Below are positions 9,345 to 17,503 of a stretch of DNA of 64,000 nucleotides, one piece after another (within the stretch, counting starts at the first letter, position 1; every line of letters begins with the position of its first letter). The DNA lies in NCBI GenBank assembly GCA_038150305.1, contig JAYOTG010000002.1, forward strand, positions 57,972 through 121,971, given 5' to 3'. The translations under genes and the position numbers were made by a program. The DNA comes from MGIIa-L3 sp038150305. GTDB lineage: Archaea; Thermoplasmatota; Poseidoniia; Poseidoniales; Poseidoniaceae. Below the pieces are notes generated by a model. The model saw only the letters and a program-made list of their open reading frames with translations, had not been told where the DNA came from and did no database searches.

Positions 9345-9353
9345 CTACTTAAG
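9345..9353 (-). promoter_or_regulatory. Putative TATA box of the RHH gene
   Basis: On the minus strand CTTAAGTAG lies in a GC-rich context 33-41 bp before the RHH start at 9312. An archaeal TATA box at this distance would put transcription start about 10 nt before the ATG. This would let the RHH pair be expressed apart from parA. Confidence 0.35.
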
Positions 9354-9402
9354 CCGCGCGAGGGAGGACCCTGCGGAAATGCGATTTCTCGACCCTTTCT
9401 GT

Positions 9403-10365
9403 TTAGCGGCGGCCTTGTGCTTCAAGGGACACGCGGGACGGGTCACGGACACCGAATTCGCGGCGCATGTCCTGCACGCGTCGATGGAATTCTCTCGCAA
9501 GGGTCCAGTATTCGAGTGAACCGGCGCCTGCCCCGGAGGAGGTCGGCTTGTTGAGCAAGACCGTGGGCGCTCCCGACCATGGTGCCTCAGCGACGTTGAC
9601 CAGGCGACGAATGGAGGTGCTGAACAGCTTGTTCGGGATGCTCAAAGCCACCTGATCGCACACGTGCCTGGAGAGCTTTGAGCGGGCGTCCACCATGGTC
9701 ATGACCACGCCGAAGATCTTCAGGTTCCGGTTGATCCTGCGCTGGATCATCTTGACCGAATTCATCAGCATGCTGAAGCCTTCCAGCGAGTAGTACTCGG
9801 CTTGCACGGGGACCATGACCCAATTGGCCGCACTGAGGGCGTTGATGGAGAGCAAGCCGAGGGAAGGCGGCGTGTCGATGATGATGTAGTCGAAGTTGTC
9901 GATGATGGGCGCGAGTGCTTCCTTGAGCCGGGTTTCGCGGCCAATCTTGTGGGACAGCTCGATTTCAGCCCCAGAAAGGTGGATGTCGCTGGGCAAGAGC
10001 CAGAGGTTCTCGGTGGTCAGGGTCGCCGGCGGTCGGCCTTTTTCGTTGCGAAGCATCCACGCGTTCCGCATGGACGCCGTGAGGTCCTCGGGACCAATGA
10101 GGTACTCCTCCATGAGGGGGAGCTCTTCGCCAAGGTCGTTGGTCAGCAGATCGTAGGCCGTCTTCTTGACGCGCTTCTTTTCGATGCCGAAGGACGTGGC
10201 GCAGTTCCCTTGCGGGTCCAAGTCAATGAGCAGGACCTTCGCCGGTGGCAAGCCCATTTTTTGATGCCCACGAGCAAGGGCTGCAGCGAGGTTGACCGCC
10301 GTGGTGGTTTTTGCGCAACCTCCCTTTTGGTTGGCGACCGCGATGACCATCTTGTAGGGGTCCAT
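9403..10365 (-). CDS. parA: ParA/Soj-type chromosome or plasmid partition ATPase, 320 aa
   Basis: The deviant Walker A motif KGGCAKTT (residues 14-21) with its signature lysine opens a full-length ParA/MinD P-loop ATPase. Further family marks are VLLIDLDPQGN (switch I region, Walker A') and YIIIDTPPSLGLL (Walker B). Family members dimerise on ATP, bind DNA non-specifically and move cargo such as ParB-bound centromeres or protein complexes. No ParB-like gene lies next to it; instead an RHH gene follows 90 bp downstream, an arrangement reminiscent of ParA-ParG plasmid systems. The N-terminal MDPYK may be trimmed to Met6. It lies 61 bp downstream of moxR on the same strand. Confidence 0.92.
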   Translation of the reverse strand: MDPYKMVIAVANQKGGCAKTTTAVNLAAALARGHQKMGLPPAKVLLIDLDPQGNCATSFGIEKKRVKKTAYDLLTNDLGEELPLMEEYLIGPEDLTASMRNAWMLRNEKGRPPATLTTENLWLLPSDIHLSGAEIELSHKIGRETRLKEALAPIIDNFDYIIIDTPPSLGLLSINALSAANWVMVPVQAEYYSLEGFSMLMNSVKMIQRRINRNLKIFGVVMTMVDARSKLSRHVCDQVALSIPNKLFSTSIRRLVNVAEAPWSGAPTVLLNKPTSSGAGAGSLEYWTLAREFHRRVQDMRREFGVRDPSRVSLEAQGRR

Positions 10366-10426
10366 GCCTTCCCTCCCGAGACAGGAAACCTCGGCTCTCC
10401 CCTATCAACCCCGGCCTCAATCCGCA

Positions 10427-11410
<984 letters not shown>

Positions 11411-11444
11411 CCTATCACCTATTCACTCTGGTAGGCCTGTCCAT

Positions 11445-11455
11445 CCATATTTGAA
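11445..11455 (-). promoter_or_regulatory. Putative TATA box of the moxR gene
   Basis: Minus-strand TTCAAATATGG lies 35-45 bp before the moxR ATG (11410). It is the only AT-rich stretch in the gap between moxR and the aIF5B stop. Confidence 0.45.
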
Positions 11456-11487
11456 CGTGCTTGCGGGCGACGTCACCCGTGCATCAC

Positions 11488-13320
11488 TCAACGGGCCCAG
11501 AAATGGTTCTCTTTTCGATGCAGGCGCACGATTTCTTCGAGAATTTCCTCTTCAACGGCCGTCAACTCCACTTTCCGGAGGCGTCGAGCGTGCGATTCCG
11601 GCACGTCCACAAGGAATTCATCGCCCTCCTTGATGTGCCGTCCGACTGTTGGACCTTGGATCGCGCAGGCGACCTCGTCGCCCTGGTTTGCTTCGCGGAC
11701 GTCTTCGCTGTCCCGCGTTCGAAGGGATTTCACCTGTCCGACCTGTGAGCCGTCGGGGCGCATGAGGCGCTGGCCAATGTGAACACGGCCTCCGATGACC
11801 CTAACGCCAATGATGGCGGGGTCCCGTCCACGGAAGGTGTGGTTCTCGAGGTACAGCAAGCGTCCGGGGTGGACCAAATCCTCACGCGCAGCGGCTTCTG
11901 CTGCGGCCTTGGTGTCTGCTCGCCAAGTTTCGATTTCTTCGATGATGTGGTAGATGATCTCCCCGGCCACGAACTTCACCGTTGCATCCTCCGCCGTCAG
12001 GCGGTCCGCCACCTCACGGTTGGGCGAAATCGAGAAACCCGCAATGATGCGGTTGAGCGGGTCTTTTGCGGATTCGGCGGTCAGGATGTCCCGCTTGTTC
12101 ACCGGTCCGACCGTGGCCATGCGAATGGGGATGTCCAATTGCCCGAGTTCGAAGGCCAAGGCTTCCAGGCCACCGATGGTGTCGGCTTTGATGACCACGC
12201 CCTCTTCCTGCAAATCGATGTCGACCCGGCATTCCTCATGGCACGCCGCGATGGCCGCTTCGAGGGCCTCCTCGTCTTTGGCCAAGCGAACGGTGGTTCC
12301 CGCCAAGGCCCGCTCAAGGCCTTGAGCGACGATCTTGACGCCACATGCGGCTTCAACCAGGTCGACGCTTTCCCACCGGTCGCCCGCGTCACGCATCTCT
12401 GCCATCCCTCGCGGGCGTTTCAGGCCCTTAATGCGCGTCGTGGCAGGGCCGTCTGAGGTGGCGAACACGATGCGGTCACCGGTCTGCAGCACGCCCCGTG
12501 AGAGGATGACGTCGATGGTTTTGCTCATCCCGACCTCGTCTTTCATTTCCAGGATGGTGCCTTCGGCATCACCGAGGGTGTCCGTCAATCGGTCCTCGAG
12601 GAAGCGTTCAGCCAGGCCGACGGTCACCGTCAAGAGGTCCTGCAGGCCTTCTCCTTCTTTCGCTGACATGGGCACCAAGGCCACATCGGTACGGAAGTCC
12701 TTGATGCGGTCGTAGCGCTCGAGGTTGAATCCATGTTCACCAAACATGCCGACGAGCTTCCAAAAGCGGTCCTCGAAGAGCGCCTGCACGTCTTTGCGCT
12801 GGTCATGGAAGGACGCGATGAAGGCACGCCCTCGCTCCGACGACCATCCGTGCAAGCGGTCGACCTTGTTGCCCGCGACCACGAAGGGCGTGCGGGTACG
12901 GCGGAGGATCTCCAGGCTCTCGATGGTTTGAGGCTGGAGGCCTTCCATGATGTCCACCACGAGGATGGCGATGTCGGCCAACTGCCCGCCACGCGAGCGG
13001 AGTGACGTGAACGAGTGGTGGCCAGGGGTGTCGATGAACAACAGGCCGGGGGACTTGAAGCTCCGGCCACCCATCATCGCTGCGCAGGTGTCGTTCAGCA
13101 CCGCAGCGGGAACCTCGGTGGCGCCGATGTGCTGCGTGATGCCACCCGCCTCTCGGTCCATGACCGAGGCTTGGCGGTCCACGCCGATGGAGCGGACCAA
13201 ATCGAGCAGGCTGGTCTTGCCGTGGTCAACGTGACCGAGCACGCTGACGATCGGTTGTCGGTTTTCACCGCGTTCCGGGGCTTCCTCTTCAGGGGCGGGT
13301 GAATCCGCCTCGTCAGACAT
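11488..13320 (-). CDS. infB: Translation initiation factor aIF5B (IF-2 homologue), 610 aa
   Basis: GTPase that promotes subunit joining and positions initiator tRNA. G1 is GHVDHGKT at residues 29-36, G3 is DTPGHHSF and G4 is NKVD, followed by beta-barrel domain II, the alpha/beta/alpha domain III and a C-terminal barrel. At 610 residues it has the usual archaeal length, lacking the long eukaryotic N-terminal extension; residues 1-20 are acidic. A GAGGTGA ribosome site precedes the ATG and overlaps the 15-bp gap after ndk... the two genes run in the same direction with ndk upstream. It is the last gene of the L7Ae-S28e-L24e-NDK cluster, a gene order known from many archaea, and is probably expressed from the strong promoter at 14693-14701. 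Confidence 0.96.
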   Translation of the reverse strand: MSDEADSPAPEEEAPERGENRQPIVSVLGHVDHGKTSLLDLVRSIGVDRQASVMDREAGGITQHIGATEVPAAVLNDTCAAMMGGRSFKSPGLLFIDTPGHHSFTSLRSRGGQLADIAILVVDIMEGLQPQTIESLEILRRTRTPFVVAGNKVDRLHGWSSERGRAFIASFHDQRKDVQALFEDRFWKLVGMFGEHGFNLERYDRIKDFRTDVALVPMSAKEGEGLQDLLTVTVGLAERFLEDRLTDTLGDAEGTILEMKDEVGMSKTIDVILSRGVLQTGDRIVFATSDGPATTRIKGLKRPRGMAEMRDAGDRWESVDLVEAACGVKIVAQGLERALAGTTVRLAKDEEALEAAIAACHEECRVDIDLQEEGVVIKADTIGGLEALAFELGQLDIPIRMATVGPVNKRDILTAESAKDPLNRIIAGFSISPNREVADRLTAEDATVKFVAGEIIYHIIEEIETWRADTKAAAEAAAREDLVHPGRLLYLENHTFRGRDPAIIGVRVIGGRVHIGQRLMRPDGSQVGQVKSLRTRDSEDVREANQGDEVACAIQGPTVGRHIKEGDEFLVDVPESHARRLRKVELTAVEEEILEEIVRLHRKENHFWAR

Positions 13321-13335
13321 CCCCCTTCACCTCGG

Positions 13336-13782
13336 TCATTCGTAGACCCAGCGCTGGCCGTCTTGGGTCCATTCCATGACGCCCTCAGGGAACCAGAGGG
13401 CCAGTTCCGCCGCAGCGGTGTCTTCGCCGTCGGAACCGTGAATCATGTTGTAGCCCATGTCCATGCCGAAATCGCCACGGATGGTGCCCGGGTCGGCCTC
13501 ACGACCGTTGGTGGAGCCAATGAGGCGGCGGGCAACGGCGATGGCATCGACGCCACGCCAGGCCATGCACACCACAGGCCCCGAGGTCACGAAGCTGATG
13601 AGGCCCTCAAAGAAAGGGCGCTCAGCGTGCACGGCGTAGTGGGTGCGCGCGATGGTTTGGCCGGGGATCATGGACTTCATGCCCACGAGTTGGAGTCCCT
13701 TGCGTTCGAATCGGTTGACGATTTCACCGACGAGGCCGCGTTGGACACCGTCGGGCTTGATCATGACGTACGTGGTCTGCAT
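13336..13782 (-). CDS. ndk: Nucleoside diphosphate kinase, 148 aa
   Basis: Transfers the gamma phosphate between nucleoside triphosphates and diphosphates through a phosphohistidine. The catalytic His lies in NMIHGSDG (about residue 115), and the N-terminal TYVMIKPDGVQRG and the Kpn-loop region are intact; length matches the family. The start at 13782 is preferred over the in-frame GTG at 13791 because AGGTGA then sits at the right spacing before ATG. It lies between L24e and aIF5B in one minus-strand cluster. Confidence 0.95.
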   Translation of the reverse strand: MQTTYVMIKPDGVQRGLVGEIVNRFERKGLQLVGMKSMIPGQTIARTHYAVHAERPFFEGLISFVTSGPVVCMAWRGVDAIAVARRLIGSTNGREADPGTIRGDFGMDMGYNMIHGSDGEDTAAAELALWFPEGVMEWTQDGQRWVYE

Positions 13783-13841
13783 GGTTTTCACCTGACCCGG
13801 CGACCGGGCTGACCTTCAAGAAGCATCCTATGGCCGGTGGC

Positions 13842-14033
13842 TCACTGGATGCCGCCCTTGACGAAGTGGCGGGTCCACTTGACGCGGCGCGCGTTGCGCT
13901 TGAGGTGGACCATGTTCTTGCGGGCCTTGGAGTTCTTGAACCACAAGATGCTCCCGTCACGTCGAACGTACATCGTGCCCGTACCGGGTTCGATCTCGTC
14001 TCCAGAGAAACTGCACACACGTCGTTCTGGCAT
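13842..14033 (-). CDS. rpl24e: Ribosomal protein L24e, 63 aa, lacking most zinc ligands
   Basis: Large-subunit protein. The L24e signature is clear: PGTGTMYVRRDG, then WFKNSKARKNMVHLKRNARRVKWT in two recognisable parts. Usual L24e proteins have CSFCG and a second pair in FCSSKCEKN; here the first pair reads CSFSG and the second WFKNSKARKN, so only one of four Cys ligands remains. The protein probably folds without zinc. The ATG at 14033 is chosen because GAGGTGA lies about 6 nt before it; a GTG at 14042 is in frame but inside this ribosome site. Spacing to S28e is only a few bases. Confidence 0.93.
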   Translation of the reverse strand: MPERRVCSFSGDEIEPGTGTMYVRRDGSILWFKNSKARKNMVHLKRNARRVKWTRHFVKGGIQ

Positions 14034-14038
14034 CAGGT

Positions 14039-14263
14039 TCACCTCGCGTTCAGCTTGCGGGCCTCACGGCCCGTGTCCTTGAGCATCAGGATGTCACCGA
14101 CGCGAACGGGACCGAGCACGTTGCGCGTAATGATGCGACCGACGTCGCGGGGGTTGGGGGCGTCGTTGACGCGGACCTTGACCTGGGTGGCTTCACCGGT
14201 CATGCCGGTCCGACCGACAACCTCGACGACCTCAGCGGGCCATCCTCCGAGTTCTTCGCTCAT
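14039..14263 (-). CDS. rps28e: Ribosomal protein S28e, 74 aa
   Basis: Small-subunit OB-fold protein. The family pattern is intact: EVVEVVGRTGMTGEATQV, then DVGRIITRNVLGPVRVGDIL and the C-terminal ETEREARK-like DTGREARKL. Length is normal. GAGGG lies about 6 nt before the ATG. The stop is within 6 bp of the L24e start, whose ribosome site overlaps this gene's end, consistent with coupled translation. Confidence 0.95.
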   Translation of the reverse strand: MSEELGGWPAEVVEVVGRTGMTGEATQVKVRVNDAPNPRDVGRIITRNVLGPVRVGDILMLKDTGREARKLNAR

Positions 14264-14277
14264 GTGAATCCCTCAAT

Positions 14278-14649
14278 TCAAGCCCGCAGGCCCTTGATGA
14301 GTTCGAGCACTTCATCGAGCATTTCCTGGGCGGCCTTGGGCACGTCCATGATGGCGAGGCTCGCAGCCTTCACACCGGTTTCCATGCCCGCTTCTTTGGC
14401 GAGGAATTCCTGAGAAGGCACGTAGCCGAAGGGGATGCTGTTGTCGTCACAGATGAGCGGGATGTGGTTGACGAGCTCGGGAGGGTTGACGTCCTCGGCG
14501 AGCACGACGAAAGCCGCCGTCTTGCGAAGGGCGACTTTGGTCACTTCGTTCGATCCGCGCTTGATGCGGCCGCCGTTGCAGGCTTGCACCAGTTCGTAGA
14601 TCTTGTTGCTGACGTCTTCGGGGGTCTCGTATCGCACGTGCACACTCAT
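14278..14649 (-). CDS. rpl7ae: Ribosomal protein L7Ae, 123 aa
   Basis: Kink-turn RNA-binding protein that serves in the ribosome, in box C/D and H/ACA RNPs and in archaeal RNase P. The RNA-binding core GRIKRGSNEVTKVALR is followed by VVLAEDVNPPE and the hydrophobic loop that recognises the K-turn; length matches the family. An upstream in-frame stretch to 14949 lies over the prs coding region on the same strand and is not counted. GAGGAGG is about 8 nt upstream of the ATG. It is the first gene of the ribosomal cluster, with a TATA box about 45 bp upstream. Confidence 0.96.
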   Translation of the reverse strand: MSVHVRYETPEDVSNKIYELVQACNGGRIKRGSNEVTKVALRKTAAFVVLAEDVNPPELVNHIPLICDDNSIPFGYVPSQEFLAKEAGMETGVKAASLAIMDVPKAAQEMLDEVLELIKGLRA

Positions 14650-14692
14650 CGGATATCCTCCTCGTGTAGGTAAGCCGTGCGCCACGTGGTCC

Positions 14693-14701
14693 GGATATAA
14701 A
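14693..14701 (-). promoter_or_regulatory. Strong TATA box of the L7Ae-S28e-L24e-NDK-aIF5B cluster
   Basis: Minus-strand TTTATATCC stands out in GC-rich sequence 44-52 bp before the L7Ae ATG. Transcription would start near 14670, leaving a leader of about 20 nt that contains the GAGGAGG site. A near-identical TTATATCC precedes the gene at 63937. Confidence 0.75.
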
Positions 14702-14725
14702 CGCACCGGAACACGTCTGCGGCGC

Positions 14726-15664
14726 TCATGTCCACGTGTTGAGGATGGAATGGACGCCCCGAGCAAGCGCGGGGCCACCCTGAATGACGCCGCGTGGGTT
14801 GGGCAGGCTTCCCGTGGCGTGCACGCCATCCACGAAGCTCGACAAGCGATGGATGGCTCCTCCCGTGAACAAGCCGTGGCAGCAGGCCGCATGCACGGCG
14901 GTGGCGCCCTGAGCGCGGAGGGCGTCGGCCGCACGGCAAATGGTACCACCGGTGGCGATCATGTCATCGACGATGGCCACGACCTTGCCGTCCACGTCCA
15001 GATCCTTCGCTTTGTGGACGATGGTGCGCGCATCGATGCGCGTCTTCTCCAGGTAGGAAAAGCCGCAGCCGATGGCCTCGGCCACGGCAGAAGCCCGATC
15101 GATGGCACCTTTGTCGGGGGAGAGCACGAAATCTGGCTGGACCGTGTTCTGCAGATGCGCGGCGAGTTCTGGCATCGCGCTGGTGAAGGCCACGGGGACA
15201 GGCAGATCTTCGAGCACGGCCGGCGCATGGAGGTCGAGCACCACCATCGCGTCGCAATGCGAGGCGAGCAAACGGCCGATGGCTCTGGCCGAAATCGGCT
15301 CACCGGGCTTGAACCGCTTGTCTTGACGGGCGTACCCGTAGTACGGAATCGCCAAAATCACGCCAGTTCCGACGTCATCCATGGCCTGAGGACCGATATT
15401 TCGCAAATTTTCCATCCGTCCCGCTCGGAGGTCTCGAATCAGGTCGAGCAGCAACAGCGTTTCGACGATGCCTGCATCAGGAAAGGTGTTGGAGACCACC
15501 ACCACGGGCTCGTTCCGGATGGCTTCGATGTGCTCTTCAGGCATGCGGACATAGCCTTCGGTGTCGGGGAACCTGCGCGACTCGGCAAGGATGTGCGCCC
15601 ACCCGAGGCTGCTGGCCAATTCCTCCGCGATGGCCCGCGCGTTGCTGCTTGAGACGACCGCCAC
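14726..15664 (-). CDS. prs: Ribose-phosphate pyrophosphokinase (PRPP synthase), 312 aa
   Basis: Makes PRPP from ribose 5-phosphate and ATP for purine, pyrimidine, His and Trp synthesis. Seen are the flexible catalytic loop YYGYARQDKRFKPGEPIS, the LDLHAP segment and the PRPP-binding loop VVAIVDDMIATGGT. The start is a GTG at 15664 preceded by AAGGGAG. The length is near the archaeal norm. The gene follows tRNA-Ile on the same strand and precedes the ribosomal cluster promoter. Confidence 0.95.
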   Translation of the reverse strand: MAVVSSSNARAIAEELASSLGWAHILAESRRFPDTEGYVRMPEEHIEAIRNEPVVVVSNTFPDAGIVETLLLLDLIRDLRAGRMENLRNIGPQAMDDVGTGVILAIPYYGYARQDKRFKPGEPISARAIGRLLASHCDAMVVLDLHAPAVLEDLPVPVAFTSAMPELAAHLQNTVQPDFVLSPDKGAIDRASAVAEAIGCGFSYLEKTRIDARTIVHKAKDLDVDGKVVAIVDDMIATGGTICRAADALRAQGATAVHAACCHGLFTGGAIHRLSSFVDGVHATGSLPNPRGVIQGGPALARGVHSILNTWT

Positions 15665-15715
15665 GTGACTCCCTTCGGCCGGCGCTTGAAGGGCTTTCCC
15701 GTGAAGGGAGTGGAG

Positions 15716-15789
15716 TGCGCGAGGCAGGACTCGAACCTGCGACCTCCCGGTTATCAGCCGGGTGCTCCAACCGACTAAGCTACCCGCGC
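15716..15789 (-). tRNA. tRNA-Ile (anticodon GAT)
   Basis: 74 nt on the minus strand with a full cloverleaf. The acceptor arm GCGCGGG pairs with CTCGCGC (one G-T), the D arm contains TAGCTTAGTCGG, the anticodon arm is CCCGG-CTGATAA-CCGGG, and the T arm is GCAGG-TTCGAGT-CCTGC, followed by discriminator A. CCA is not encoded. No intron. It sits between the PRC-barrel gene and prs on the same strand. Confidence 0.96.
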
Positions 15790-15840
15790 TTGGGCAGGCC
15801 GCCGACCTGACCTGCCATCAAAAGGATGACGGTGAGGCAT

Positions 15841-16434
15841 TCACTCAAATTCAGAGGCGTCCATCTCGTTGAGCGCGATGTAAGACGGCAACTGCATGGC
15901 ACGTTCGAAGGTGCGACCCAGCACAACCTCGTCCAGGCGATCCCGCGTTCGGGCGATGGCCGTGAGGGGCAGGCGGATGGTCTCGCCAAGATCGAAGCGT
16001 TGTTGCACACCAATGCGCAAGGTGACGATGAAGCCCTTGTAGGTCCGCTTCACCTTGAGCAGTCCTGTGATGATACCCACCTCGTTGCCTTGGTTGTCCA
16101 GGACCGCGCGGTCGAGCATTTCGTCGGGCGCGTAGAGTTGCTCGTCGATGCGCACCGTGTTGCGCCAGCGACGTTGCAGTTCGCGCATAGATTTGGAGAG
16201 CCGGACCGAGCCGTCGTCGTTGATGCTGTGCACCAATTCCTTGGGAAGCGGAGCATACTCGGCCGGCTTGCGCATGAATTCGCCAGCCACGTCCGTTTCG
16301 ACCAGCATGCGCATGGATCGAACGCGCGATTCGTTTGGATGGTGGCGCTCACCAATGATGGTGCCCACCTTCGTGTCTTTCACGTACACATCTCGTTGCA
16401 TCAGCTCCTGAATGTGGTAGTCTGTTGGTGCCAT
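15841..16434 (-). CDS. PRC-barrel domain protein, 197 aa
   Basis: The C-terminal half (about residues 95-165) reads as a PRC-barrel: LDRAVLDNQGNEVGIITGLLKV, a beta-rich segment with the conserved NxxGxxxG pattern, and an N-terminal half with VYVKDTKVGTIIGER suggests a second, more divergent copy. PRC-barrels act in RNA processing (RimM-like) or as small regulatory modules; the exact role here is unknown. GGGAAGGGAG precedes the ATG. A TATA-like CATTAAGTG lies about 45 bp upstream at the edge of the AT-rich island. Confidence 0.7.
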   Translation of the reverse strand: MAPTDYHIQELMQRDVYVKDTKVGTIIGERHHPNESRVRSMRMLVETDVAGEFMRKPAEYAPLPKELVHSINDDGSVRLSKSMRELQRRWRNTVRIDEQLYAPDEMLDRAVLDNQGNEVGIITGLLKVKRTYKGFIVTLRIGVQQRFDLGETIRLPLTAIARTRDRLDEVVLGRTFERAMQLPSYIALNEMDASEFE

Positions 16435-16502
16435 GTTCTCCCTTCCCGTTGCACGACCTGTGATGAGGGGGACACTTAATGTCTTCGACGGATAATGTAA
16501 CT

Positions 16503-16550
16503 GTTCAATTGAGAATATCTCTGTAAAGGCCCTATTTCAATTGAAGATTC
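16503..16550. repeat. CAATTG palindrome pair, copy F (divergent, long spacer)
   Basis: GTTCAATTGAGAAT at 16503 and TTTCAATTGAAGATTC at 16535 form two palindromic cores about 28 bp apart, wider than the usual 20-21 bp of the other copies. The second core plus GAAGATTC matches the left part of the copy at 32914-32945. Confidence 0.5.
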
Positions 16551-16625
16551 ACTGTAATCGGCATGTCGCATAATCCATTCTTGTAACTGCGTGAAGGTGT
16601 GAATTCGTTTCAATCCGGCAAGAAT

Positions 16626-16752
16626 GCCAATTGGAATCAGATACAAACTGAGGTGGTCTGAAGGGTCCCGTTGTGGATCTGACCCTCGCGCCGCGTGAGT
16701 GGATGCCTCGGAGGGCGATTTTGGGTCATATTTGGTCAAATTTCAATTGGAA
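16626..16752. repeat. CAATTG half-sites, copies G and H
   Basis: GCCAATTGGAATC at 16626-16638 and TTTCAATTGGAA at 16741-16752 (preceded by ATATTTGGTCAAA) match single arms of the paired elements. They lie within 130 bp of each other in the AT-rich island and are listed together as half-sites. Confidence 0.4.
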
Positions 16753-16816
16753 CTCGTCGAAATTCGCCCACAAACAAGTCGGCGCTCTCATATGGGTCAA
16801 GCGCCGAGGCCCGGCC

Positions 16817-17503
16817 ATGGAGGCCGTCGGTGTTGGGGCCCTGCATCCAAGCCTTTCGGCAACCGTGATCCTGCACGCAGCGCGGAACGGCCAGCCCGTG
16901 AGCGGCATCGCTCCTGAGGCACGCCATCTCGCCGAAGTCCGGGATGCTCTGGGTGCATCGGTCATGATCGAATCACGTGAAGCTGCGGTGCATCTCTCCG
17001 GGCCGGACGAGCATCATCGCCTTGTTCTGGAGCGAGGCGACAACGTCCTCACGTTGATCCCACGCGATGTGCTCCCGACGATGAGCCCTGGCCTTTGGCC
17101 AACCCTGCAGCTTGGCGATCAGGCCCGTGACGGGTGGTGGGTCGCTGAGCATGATGTTGTGGATGCCCTTCTCGCCTTGGCCAATGGCCCTTTTCCGACG
17201 GCGACGATGGTCCTGAGTGGACGAAGGCTCTGGCAAACGGGGGAACTGCTCCGTGAAGCCGCGATGCTGCATCGTCGCTGGGAGGCCGGGCTGCATGGCG
17301 CCTTTTCGACTGAGGTTTTGGCAGAACCGCAGCGCCCTCCTGTCCAGGTTCGAGCCGTCACGTCAGAGGAGGATGAACCAGACCTCGCTCCCTTGCACGA
17401 CCTGATGCTCACTCGACGGAAGGAGGGATGGCGTCCCCAAATGACCGTCAGGGAGGCGTTGATGCACCATCTCGCGCTGCTTGAATCGATCAAGCGGACG
17501 TGA
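16817..17503 (+). CDS. Hypothetical protein, 228 aa
   Basis: I do not recognise a family. The open frame reaches back to 16673, but that part runs through the AT-rich repeat island, so the ATG at 16817, where normal codon use begins, is preferred. The protein starts MEAVGVGALHPSLSATV, resembling an alpha/beta fold, and has a strongly charged helical segment around residues 135-165 (LLREAAMLHRRWEAGL). No signal peptide or membrane helix. Its 3' end overlaps the deoxyhypusine synthase stop by 14 bp in convergent orientation. Confidence 0.6.
   Translation: MEAVGVGALHPSLSATVILHAARNGQPVSGIAPEARHLAEVRDALGASVMIESREAAVHLSGPDEHHRLVLERGDNVLTLIPRDVLPTMSPGLWPTLQLGDQARDGWWVAEHDVVDALLALANGPFPTATMVLSGRRLWQTGELLREAAMLHRRWEAGLHGAFSTEVLAEPQRPPVQVRAVTSEEDEPDLAPLHDLMLTRRKEGWRPQMTVREALMHHLALLESIKRT

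Larger units (their letters stand above)
16435..16816 (+). other. AT-rich island with palindromic repeat copies and no convincing gene
   Basis: About 380 bp between divergent genes, strikingly AT-rich from about 16475 to 16660 in an otherwise GC-rich window. It contains CAATTG-centred sites at 16503-16550, 16626-16637 and 16735-16752. A minus-strand open frame of 87 codons (16476-16739) crosses it, but its composition differs from neighbouring genes and it is built partly from repeat sequence. The segment could be the remnant of a mobile or foreign piece, a regulatory region, or an unrecognised RNA gene. The promoters of both flanking genes probably lie in it. Confidence 0.55.

Noticed and set aside
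14650..14949. Long N-terminal extension of L7Ae
   Set aside because: The in-frame stretch overlaps the prs coding end and the TATA box at 14693-14701; normal L7Ae length is obtained from ATG 14649 with a good ribosome site.
16476..16739. Minus-strand open frame of 87 codons in the AT-rich island
   Set aside because: It runs through CAATTG repeat copies and has no ribosome site or recognisable motif; composition is unlike the neighbouring genes. It is covered by the island entry.
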